NCBI GenBank assembly: GCA_947175515.1
Contig: CAMWNA010000010.1
Span: forward strand, 1-34,746
Length of the DNA: 34,746 nucleotides
Source: an uncultured Clostridia bacterium
GTDB taxonomy: Bacteria; Bacillota; Clostridia; Christensenellales; Borkfalkiaceae
Direction of reading: 5' to 3'
In this document: positions 1 to 7,600 of the stretch, one piece after another
Position numbering within the stretch: position 1 is the first letter of the stretch
Layout: the number at the start of each line of letters is the position of its first letter
Translations under genes and position numbers: made by a program
The notes under the pieces: model-generated
What the model saw: only the letters and a program-made list of their open reading frames with translations
Database searches by the model: none
Told to the model about the DNA's origin: nothing

Positions 1-4
1 TACG

Positions 5-33
5 GTCTCGTTGGCTCGGAGATGTGTATAAGA
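5..33 (+). other. Residual Illumina Nextera read-2 adapter (not genomic)
   Basis: Bases 5-33 match the first 29 bases of the Nextera read-2 transposase adapter. The only mismatch is position 12 (T instead of G). Bases 20-33 equal the first 14 bases of the 19-base Tn5 mosaic end, and the match stops at base 34. The four preceding bases could be index sequence. This is library-preparation sequence left at a contig end and should be trimmed. Genomic sequence starts at about base 34. Confidence 0.93.
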
Positions 34-64
34 TTCATTTTTTCAAGATATTAACGGGAATTAA

Positions 65-93
65 TTGCAATTACGCGCTAAAAGAAGTATAAT
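65..93 (+). promoter_or_regulatory. Sigma-A promoter of serS
   Basis: A -35 box TTGCAA at 65-70 and a perfect -10 box TATAAT at 88-93 are separated by 17 bases. The predicted start at about base 100 would give a leader of roughly 24 nt before the serS start codon. This is too short for a T-box, so no tRNA-sensing leader is visible. The promoter lies wholly downstream of the adapter-derived bases. Confidence 0.75.
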
Positions 94-123
94 TGTCTTG
101 TTTATCGGAGGAAAAACTGTAAA

Positions 124-1416
124 ATGTTGGATATAAATCTCATAAGGGAAAACCCCGACTTAGTTAAAGAGAATTTAAAGAAAAAGTTTCAGGATAAAAA
201 GCTTCCCCTCGTTGACGAGGTTATCGCTCTCGACAAAAAGAAGCGCGAGCTCCAGTCCGAAGGCGATATGCGCCGCGCACAGCGCAATTCGCTTGCAAAG
301 GATATAGGCGCGTTAATGCGCGAAGGCAAAAAGGACGAAGCCGAAAAAGCCAAGCTTTTATCCAAAGAAAATAACGAACGCATCGCGCAGATTGAAGCCG
401 AAAACGAGGAAGTCGAAAAACAGCTCAAAACGCGGATGATGTCTATACCCAACATAATCGCGGACGACGTTCCTTTAGGTAAGGACGATACCTTCAATGT
501 CGAAGCCAAGACCTATTTGGGCAAGCCTGAAAAGGACTTCGAGGTTCCTTACCATCTCGATATTCTGGAAAGCCTTAACGGCATAGATTTAGACGCCGCA
601 AGGAGAACCAGTGGCAACGGCTTTTATTACCTGACGGGCGACATTGCAAGGCTTCACTCCGCAGTGCTGTCCTACGCGCGCGACTTTATGATTGATAAAG
701 GCTTTACCTATTGCATACCTCCGTATATGATTAGAAGTAACGTCGTTTCCGGCGTAATGAGCTTTGAAGAAATGGACGGAATGATGTATAAAATAGAGGG
801 GGAAGACCTGTATTTAATCGGCACGTCCGAGCATTCTATGATAGGCAGATTTATGGGCGAGGTTCTCCCCGAAAATTCATTGCCTCAAACCCTCACTTCG
901 TATTCGCCGTGTTTCAGAAAGGAAAAGGGCGCACACGGCTTGGAGGAGCGCGGAATTTACCGTATACATCAGTTTGAAAAGCAGGAAATGATAGTTCTGT
1001 GTAAACCCGAAGAAAGCGATTATTGGTACGAAAAGCTTTGGAATTACACGGTTGAGCTTTTCGTATCAATGCAGATTCCCGTCCGTCAGCTTATATGCTG
1101 TTCGGGAGATTTGGCAGACTTGAAGTATAAAAGCTGTGATATAGAAGCTTGGAGCCCCAGACAGAAAAAATATTTCGAAGTAGGCAGCTGCTCCAACTTA
1201 ACCGACGCGCAGGCGCGGCGTTTAGGCATTAGATACAAGAACACCGCAACGGGCAAAAACGAGTTCGTTCATACGCTGAATAACACGGTAGTTGCTCCGC
1301 CGAGAATGTTGATTGCCTTCCTTGAAAACCACCTGCAAGCCGACGGCAGCGTATTCATTCCCGAGGTTCTGCGCCCCTATATGGGCGGTAAGGATAAAAT
1401 AATCCCTAAAAAATAA
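124..1416 (+). CDS. serS: Serine--tRNA ligase (SerRS)
   Basis: Cytosolic class II aminoacyl-tRNA synthetase that charges tRNA-Ser (and tRNA-Sec where present). Residues about 25-105 form the charged, helical N-terminal tRNA-binding arm. Class II motif 2 follows the FRKEKGAHGLEERG stretch at about 264, and motif 3 lies around R394 in a VVAPPRMLIAFLEN context. Length (430 aa) is normal. The start follows GGAGG at 107-111 with 12-nt spacing. Motif 3 lacks the usual bacterial GSGLAVGR wording. Together with the CDIEAW and VGSCSN stretches and a C-terminal IIPKK ending, the protein reads like the archaeal-like SerRS branch. The gene is monocistronic, ending at a hairpin shared with the convergent neighbour. 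Confidence 0.96.
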   Translation: MLDINLIRENPDLVKENLKKKFQDKKLPLVDEVIALDKKKRELQSEGDMRRAQRNSLAKDIGALMREGKKDEAEKAKLLSKENNERIAQIEAENEEVEKQLKTRMMSIPNIIADDVPLGKDDTFNVEAKTYLGKPEKDFEVPYHLDILESLNGIDLDAARRTSGNGFYYLTGDIARLHSAVLSYARDFMIDKGFTYCIPPYMIRSNVVSGVMSFEEMDGMMYKIEGEDLYLIGTSEHSMIGRFMGEVLPENSLPQTLTSYSPCFRKEKGAHGLEERGIYRIHQFEKQEMIVLCKPEESDYWYEKLWNYTVELFVSMQIPVRQLICCSGDLADLKYKSCDIEAWSPRQKKYFEVGSCSNLTDAQARRLGIRYKNTATGKNEFVHTLNNTVVAPPRMLIAFLENHLQADGSVFIPEVLRPYMGGKDKIIPKK

Positions 1417-1426
1417 CATAAAACAA

Positions 1427-1453
1427 AAAGGACGCTTGAATTAAGCGTCCTTT
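1427..1453. terminator. Bidirectional terminator between serS and the convergent gene
   Basis: A perfect 11-bp inverted repeat (1427-1437 with 1443-1453, loop 1438-1442). It is followed by TTTCTCATT on the plus strand and, read on the minus strand, by a T-rich tract (TTTTTGTTTT). The minus-strand gene's TAA stop (1441-1443) lies in the loop and arm, so its last codons are part of the terminator. Confidence 0.85.
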
Positions 1454-2172
1454 CTCATTAAAAATTTTTTGAGCTTCTTTGCCGTAAACACTGAAATTTT
1501 AAATTTCTTTTCGCGCAGTTTTTCAAGCTTGCTCACGGGGAAATGCTTTTCAAGCGCAAGGTATAAAACGATTTCACCCTTTAACTTTGCGTCGAATTCC
1601 AAAAGCTTGTCTGCCGTATATTCGCCTTCGCGTATAGCAAGTATTGCAAGCATATAAAATTCCGTAAGTCTTGCAATAAGCATATCCGAAACGTAAGCGT
1701 AAATTTCTTTTGCAAGCTTTGCCTTAACCTTTTTAAATTCAGTGCAGGCAATTAAAATACCGTCTTTTGCATCCGCGTCGAATTGCGCGCAGTCGCCGCT
1801 TTTGCAAACGGGGTTATACAGCGTTTTCGTAAGATTCTTTGCCTCCAGTGCGGCAAATACGCCGAACAGGAAAGCGCAGTTATTTTCTTTAAAATTCAGC
1901 CCCTTGAATAGCGGATTTTTTGCCGCTACACCGTTTGCAAAGCTTACCAAATCGGTATCATTGTCGCTGAGCACGCGAATCATAATATGCAAATCGGTTA
2001 GCGCATAGCCGTCAGGTAAAAGATAAATATATTTTCCCTTCGCCTGTTTCAAAACGGACGGAAGGTCTGTCTCGTTATTTTCCGTATATAAAAATTCAAC
2101 CTCGTCGGGCGGAGTTTCGGCAAGTTCGCCTAAAATCCCACCGCAGACGACAATCGTCAGCAATTTTTTCAT
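1441..2172 (-). CDS. Hypothetical protein, possibly a divergent GT2-like fold; leaderless
   Basis: A 243-aa soluble protein, not confidently recognised. The frame stays open to 2238, but a consensus promoter (2179-2207) lies inside that extension and ends six bases before the ATG at 2172. The start MKKLLTIVVCGG is therefore preferred and the mRNA is probably leaderless. The early hydrophobic strand followed by a GKYIYLLPDGYALTD stretch (about residues 45-60) resembles the nucleotide-sugar-binding half of family 2 glycosyltransferases. No clear DxD or acceptor motif follows, so this is a weak inference. The second half is helical and Lys-rich. It converges on serS and shares its terminator. 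Confidence 0.6.
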   Translation of the reverse strand: MKKLLTIVVCGGILGELAETPPDEVEFLYTENNETDLPSVLKQAKGKYIYLLPDGYALTDLHIMIRVLSDNDTDLVSFANGVAAKNPLFKGLNFKENNCAFLFGVFAALEAKNLTKTLYNPVCKSGDCAQFDADAKDGILIACTEFKKVKAKLAKEIYAYVSDMLIARLTEFYMLAILAIREGEYTADKLLEFDAKLKGEIVLYLALEKHFPVSKLEKLREKKFKISVFTAKKLKKFLMRKDA

Positions 2173-2178
2173 ATAAAA

Positions 2179-2207
2179 ATTATATAACAAATAATTATAT
2201 TTGTCAA
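2179..2207 (-). promoter_or_regulatory. Consensus sigma-A promoter for a leaderless gene
   Basis: On the minus strand, a perfect TTGACA (2202-2207) and a perfect TATAAT (2179-2184) are 17 bases apart. Only six bases separate the -10 box from the ATG at 2172-2170. Initiation about 7 nt after the -10 would fall on the A of the start codon. Confidence 0.85.
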
Positions 2208-2225
2208 GGACAGTTCCCGTTACGA

Positions 2226-2254
2226 TTGATATTTTCATATCGGTATGTTATACT
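2226..2254 (+). promoter_or_regulatory. Sigma-A promoter of the exonuclease-rsmF pair
   Basis: TTGATA at 2226-2231 and TATACT at 2249-2254 with a 17-base spacer. The predicted start at about 2261 leaves a leader of about 19 nt before the ATG at 2280. The promoter is back to back with the minus-strand promoter at 2179-2207. Confidence 0.75.
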
Positions 2255-2279
2255 TTAAGCGTAAAACGGAAAAGATAAA

Positions 2280-3230
2280 ATGAATTTGGTATTTTTTGAT
2301 ATTGAATGCGCGGTAGTCAGAAAGACGGTTGCAAAAATCTGCGCGTTCGGTTACGTCGTGTGCGACGAACAATTCAATATAATAAAGAAAGAGGACATAC
2401 TCATAAACCCCCGCGGAGAATTTCACCTTACCGACAGAAAGGGCGACAAGGGCATTGTACTTCCTTACGAGTATACGGAATTTAAAAAGCACCCTGCTTT
2501 CCCCAAAGTATATCCGTACATAAAAAGTCTTTTGGAAGACGAAAACAACGTAGTTTTGGGTCATTCTACAATGAACGACGTGAAGTATTTGAACCTTGAA
2601 ACCAAGCGCTTCCGTCTGCCGTCGTTTAAGTTTTCGTTTTCCGACAGTCAGCTTATTTATATGACTTTTATGCAGGATTTTTCCCACCAGTTCGGCTTGG
2701 AACACATCGCAAAGGACTTGGGGGTTGACTTCACGCCCCACCGCGCCGCAGACGATGCCTACGCGACAATGCGCATAGTCGAAGCTATGTGCAAAGCCAA
2801 GGGCTGTAATTATTTCGAGCTTGCAAAGCTTTTAAAAATGTGCGAAGGCAGAATTAAGAACTACGCCGTAACCGCGCCGACTTCGGGCGGACTTAAAAGC
2901 CATAACGCCAAGGTCAGGGAAGAAAAGCGTGAACGCTCTAAAATCAGAACGGAATTTTTCAACTTCGTATCGCGCAAAAAGTCAAAACGAGGCGCAAAAT
3001 ACGAAGGCAAGGTTTTTACTTTTTCACGGTGCATAGAGGACGATTTGCCAGTTTCAAAAGACCTTGTCGAAAAAATTTACGCCGCGGGAGGCAGATATTC
3101 ACAGCACGTCACCCACAGCAACTTTTACGTTAAAGCCGACGGCGACAATTCGCCCCGTACGCAAAGCGCGGAAAAGTCGGACGTGAAGATTGTCAGCCTT
3201 GCGGAGTTGGGGGAAATGCTTAATGTTTGA
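2280..3230 (+). CDS. DEDDh-family 3'-5' exonuclease with C-terminal BRCT-like domain
   Basis: A DnaQ-superfamily nuclease. ExoI is FDIE (D7, E9). ExoII lies around GHSTMNDVKYL (D100). ExoIII is HRAADD (H154, D159), which is the DEDDh pattern. After a basic linker (about 210-240), residues about 243-316 resemble a BRCT domain, ending in the typical VKIVSLAELGEML helix. The substrate is probably DNA, in proofreading or repair, but the sequence does not settle this. A weak purine tract (GGAAAAG, 2269-2275) precedes the ATG. The stop overlaps the next gene's ATG by 8 bases, suggesting translational coupling. Confidence 0.85.
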   Translation: MNLVFFDIECAVVRKTVAKICAFGYVVCDEQFNIIKKEDILINPRGEFHLTDRKGDKGIVLPYEYTEFKKHPAFPKVYPYIKSLLEDENNVVLGHSTMNDVKYLNLETKRFRLPSFKFSFSDSQLIYMTFMQDFSHQFGLEHIAKDLGVDFTPHRAADDAYATMRIVEAMCKAKGCNYFELAKLLKMCEGRIKNYAVTAPTSGGLKSHNAKVREEKRERSKIRTEFFNFVSRKKSKRGAKYEGKVFTFSRCIEDDLPVSKDLVEKIYAAGGRYSQHVTHSNFYVKADGDNSPRTQSAEKSDVKIVSLAELGEMLNV

Positions 3231-4497
3231 GCTTCCCGAAAAATTTATCCGAAGAATGAGCGATATAGATGGCTTTGAAGCTTTTTTAAAAAGCTATGAA
3301 ACTCCGCCAGTCCGCGCAATACGCGTAAACAACTTAAAAATATCAGTTGAAGATTTCAAAAAAATTTCCCCGTTTGATTTGAAGCAGGTCCCGTGGGAGA
3401 AAACCGCTTTCTACGTTTCCGGCGAGGGTTTAGGAAAAACGATATTGCACGCGGCTGGGCTCTATTACGTTCAGGAACCTTCCGCAACGGCTGTTGTGCC
3501 GGAGCTTGAAATTGCGGCAGGCGAACGCGTGCTTGACCTATGCGCCGCCCCCGGCGGCAAGTCCACGCAGATTGCACAGTATTTAAATAATAAGGGCGTT
3601 CTCGTCAGCAACGAAATAGACTTTGACCGCTGCAAAATTTTAAAAAGCAATATAGAAAGACTGGGCGTTAAAAACGTTGCCGTAACCTGTTGCGCACCCG
3701 AAAAAATTGCGGAAAGCTTCCCCGAATATTTCGATAAAGTTCTGGTCGATGCGCCGTGTTCGGGCGAGGGGATGTTCAAAAAGGAAGAAAGCGCAATAAA
3801 GGAGTGGAGTGAGGAAAACATAAAACGCTGCTCAAAAAGACAGTCGGAAATTTTAAGCTTCGCCGCACAAGCTTTAAAAGGCGGCGGAAGATTGGTTTAT
3901 TCAACCTGTACATTCGCAAAAGAGGAGGACGAGGAGCAGATAGAAAGCTTTTTAAGCGCCCACCCCGAATTTAAGCTTATTAAGATGAAAAAGCTTTTGC
4001 CGCACGAGGTAAAGGGTGAAGGCCATTTTCTTGCCGTAATGCATAAGCAGAATGGTTCGCGTGCCGAAGTAAAATTGCGCAAGCCGAAGGCTAATGAAAG
4101 TATGCTTAAGCTTTACCGCGACTGGGAATCGCAAACGCTTAACTTCAAAGCCGATAATATATATTGCGATAACGAAAGGGTATATTCGTTTTTAAACGAT
4201 TTCCCCGAAGTTTACGGTTTTCACTGTGACGAAGGCGTTTATTTCGGAGCAAAAAGCCCCGACGGCAAACGGTTCGAGCCTTCGCACCGCCTTGCAATGT
4301 GCTTAAAGGCCGACGAGGTTAAGCGAATTGAAGTGGACGAAGCTACCGCGCTTAAATATTTAAAGGGCTTGACGTTTGACTGCGCAGAAAGCGAAAAAGG
4401 CTGGCGTGTCGTAACGTATATGGGCTATCCTCTCGGTTGGTGCAAAGCGGTGGCAGGGGTTGCCAAAAACCATTTGCCAAAAGGGCTCAGAATTTGA
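3223..4497 (+). CDS. rsmF: 16S rRNA m5C methyltransferase, RsmF/NOL1-NOP2-Sun family
   Basis: SAM-dependent RNA cytosine-C5 methyltransferase, 424 aa. Motif I is LCAAPGGKST; motif IV is DAPCSGEG with C179 (release cysteine); motif VI is STCTF with C229 (nucleophile). The C-terminal region ends in the GWRVVTYMGYPLGWCKA block of RsmF/YebU-type proteins (RNA-binding domain). The ATG at 3223 is preferred over an in-frame TTG at 3190 because GGGGGAA (3209-3215) is well placed for it and the following protein start (FELPEKFIRRM) is typical. It overlaps the exonuclease by 8 nt and ends before a strong shared terminator. Which cytidine it methylates is not evident. Confidence 0.9.
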   Translation: MFELPEKFIRRMSDIDGFEAFLKSYETPPVRAIRVNNLKISVEDFKKISPFDLKQVPWEKTAFYVSGEGLGKTILHAAGLYYVQEPSATAVVPELEIAAGERVLDLCAAPGGKSTQIAQYLNNKGVLVSNEIDFDRCKILKSNIERLGVKNVAVTCCAPEKIAESFPEYFDKVLVDAPCSGEGMFKKEESAIKEWSEENIKRCSKRQSEILSFAAQALKGGGRLVYSTCTFAKEEDEEQIESFLSAHPEFKLIKMKKLLPHEVKGEGHFLAVMHKQNGSRAEVKLRKPKANESMLKLYRDWESQTLNFKADNIYCDNERVYSFLNDFPEVYGFHCDEGVYFGAKSPDGKRFEPSHRLAMCLKADEVKRIEVDEATALKYLKGLTFDCAESEKGWRVVTYMGYPLGWCKAVAGVAKNHLPKGLRI

Positions 4498-4553
4498 TAA
4501 TTTGATTTTACCGACTTGTTGTACCGATTCATGTAAATTAACAATAATAATTT

Positions 4554-4587
4554 AAGCCGCCTGCGCTATTTAGCGCAGGCGGCTTTT
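4554..4587. terminator. Bidirectional terminator between rsmF and the giant lipoprotein gene
   Basis: A perfect 14-bp inverted repeat (4554-4567 with 4572-4585, loop ATTT). It is G+C-rich with flanking AA/TT and a TTTTATA tail on the plus strand. On the minus strand the exit is A/T-rich but has no long T-run, so termination there may be weaker. Confidence 0.85.
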
Positions 4588-4607
4588 ATAAGTGCTTTAA
4601 CCTTAAT

Positions 4608-7600
4608 TTACTCAGCGTCGCCGTCTTTGTTTTTTTCTGAAGCGTCATCGCTTGTTTCTGCTATATCTTCCGCAGGAGTTTCCTCAACGGTAGCATTTTC
4701 CGTGCTTTCAACCGATTCGCTTGCTTGCGGTTCGTCAGCTTCCGCAGACGATTCTTCAACGCGAGCTTCTTCAATTGCATCAGCAGTTTCTACAGGAGCG
4801 GCGTCGGTCGTATCGTTTTCAGTCGCTTCCGAATTTTCCGCAGTATCTTCATTCTCGGAGATTTCGGCGTTTTCCGCTTTGCGGTCAACTTCCTCAAATT
4901 CTTCCTTCTGAATGTGGAGTTTGCGAATATAACGGTTACGCTTCTGCTGGTCGTACGCATTTTTGCCTGTAACCTTGTTCTTGCGCTTCTTTTTAATCAT
5001 ATCCCTGATCATAATCGAAGCAATCGTGAACAGCAGCGCCGCAACGAGGAGAATGGAGGAAACGAGCAGCCAGACGGTAGTGTTGTCATTTTCATTATCG
5101 CCGTCTTCCGTACCGTCGTCACCGTCGTCGGTGTTGGTGGTAAACGACTGGTCGATTGCGGAATAGTTTGCAAATACCGTGTAGGAATTTTCGTCCTTAA
5201 CAGACAGGTAAGCAAGCGTTTCCTCGTAGTTGTTAATATCGTAATCGTAACCCGTTTCGTTCTCGGCTGCAACGTCCTTATTGAAGGGCTTGAAGTTCGC
5301 GGAATCATACAGGCTGAACGTGTAGTAGTGCGCCTTGTAGCTTGCAAGAATACCGTTTGCGTAAGCTTCAACCTCCGCGCTCGTAAGCTTGCCATCGTCA
5401 ATATACTTTTGAACGAGTTCGGCGTAGTATTTGATATTTTCCGTGGAGGATTCAAAGCCTTCACCTATAAGGTTTTTCTCAACAAGCAGGTTTTTGTATG
5501 CGTCGATAATTTCGCCCTCGTACCATTCCATAAGCGAATCGTCGGTTATAGAGTTATAGCTGTAATCGAATATAACCGCGCCGTTTTCGGTGTTTCCTGC
5601 GGTTTTGTATTCGTCGCGTACTCCGCTCCAAAGCTCAAGGCGGTAATTCTTCGCCTCGCTTCCGGCGTTAATTACGAAGTTAACGGTTATCCACTTGCCG
5701 GCAACGTTTGCGTCGTTTCCGTTGATTTCAGCAAAGTATTCTTCTGAAATTCCTGAATAGTCGTATCTTGCAAAGCTTGTGTCGAAGGGGGTAACCTCGC
5801 TTGCCGCTTTGCCTTCTACCATATAATAATATTTGCCGTCCTTAAATTCGTAAATCTTCTTATTGTCGGTAGTAGTAAGGTGGCAGTTCGCTTCTGCGCC
5901 GTTTTTGCCTTCGGAGGTAGCGTAGTAGGTTTCGCCGTCCTTCAAATCGTCAAAGCTTACGCTATTTCCGTCCGCGTCGAAATAAGCCAGACTTTCGTCG
6001 TTGTAAACCTTTTTCAGGTTCCAAACGTTAGCGAAAAGCTTTCCGTTCTCATCCTCGTAAAGTCCGTCGTCACGCAGAGTATACAAAACGTTCTCGCGGC
6101 GCTCGGAAAGGGTAGCGTCCTTTTTGAGTTCGGCTTTAAGCACGTTGCCGTCCTCGTCGTAACGGAAGGTGAAGCGTGGTGCGCTGAAGTCCAGCACCTT
6201 TTTGCCTGCGGAAGTATCTGCAAGGTAAACGTACGCAATTGCGCCTCGGCTTACTTTAACCCTTACGCTTACTGTCGAATATCCGTTTGAGGAAATAGTT
6301 TTGCTTTCTCCGACGAAGCCGTAATTTATAACCTCTTGCGTTGAGTAGTAATCTTTTTCCTCGTCAAATTCGTCGGTTTCCGCAACTTTGACGAACGCGC
6401 CTTTTTCGTCCTTGTACCAGTAATTTTTGTAGGTATCGGCAGTTGCGCCCTTTACGCGCACGTAGCCTTCCCTTAAAGAATTGACTATAATCAAAGGCTG
6501 AACGGAGGTGGAGCCGAAAATTTCGTTCCACGCGTCTATTGCCGTAATACTGCTTGCATTGTCAACGTTGAATGCGGAAAGCAGTTTAGCATACCAGTCT
6601 TGGTTAGCGTAGTTTTCAAAATATTCTTTATTGATAAGACCGGCATTGCCGTTTTTATTGATGTCGTCGAACGGAAGAGAAATAAAGCCGTTGTTGACTA
6701 TGGCAGAGCTTCCGCCGTTTACACCCTGATAGGTGGAGGGGTCGGAAATATTTTCTTTAATCTGGTTTGACTGGCTACCGTAAACCTCGTCGAATACCTG
6801 CGTCGTTTTCTTTTCGGTTTCTGAAAGCGTAAGGCTTGCCGTGTATTCTCCGCTTCCGGTGTAAGCGTAAACGTCCTCGTCAACTTCAAGTGTCTGCATA
6901 TTTGCAAGCGCAACCCAACCTGCCTTGTATCCGCTTGCGCTCGTATCTTTAATGGTTGTGTTGCCGAAGCTGAATTCTACGGTCAGTTTTTTAGCTTCTG
7001 AATTTTCGTTTTTAACGAAGAAGAAGCACTGTACCCAACCGTCGTAGATATCCTCGTTTTCGTCGTCCAGATCGGTTTTAACGTTCGTAGAGTCTACGTT
7101 AATACTAACGCTGGAGTCCTTGTCGTCCGCATCGGTCAGCTTAACGGTTGCCGCCGTCGCGCCGTTCATATCGGAGGTTTTAACCCAGAATGAAATTATC
7201 TGCTGTCCTTCGCCTTTAACTTCAATATCGAAAGTAGAGGTGTACGCCGCGCCGCGCGCCGAAAGCATAACCAACATATTGTTGTCGGTTGTGCTGTCAA
7301 GCTTAGGCAGATTAACCGCACTCTTCAGGGCGTTGTTCAAGCGTTCGTAATATTCGGTCTGACCTTCCGTAAAGTTATAGTCTGCCTTGACGTAGGCAAG
7401 TAAATCTTTGTGTGTTTTAGGCGCGTCGAAGTCTTTGGGAAGCTTCGCGTCGCCGACGCCTTCAATAGACGTAAAGCCTATTTTCTTACCGTCGTATACC
7501 AAAGCGGAAGCGTAGTTATCCTCGTCAACTGTAAGTCCTGCCTTAACGCCTGTACCGAAGGTTACTTTGCCGTACTCGTCGGTAGAAGCAAGGTCCAAAA

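Noticed and set aside
34-123. T-box leader before serS
   Set aside because: The promoter leaves only about 24 nt of leader, far too short for a T-box, and no terminator or T-box sequence is present.
3190-3222. Upstream TTG start for the rsmF frame
   Set aside because: It lacks an SD, overlaps the exonuclease further and adds non-family residues. The ATG at 3223 has a GGGGGAA site and fits the family.
4725-5747. A 340-codon open frame on the plus strand, antisense to the giant lipoprotein gene
   Set aside because: Low-complexity Val/Phe/Arg-rich translation without domain features, no SD, and lies wholly opposite a gene with convincing domains. It is a codon-usage shadow.
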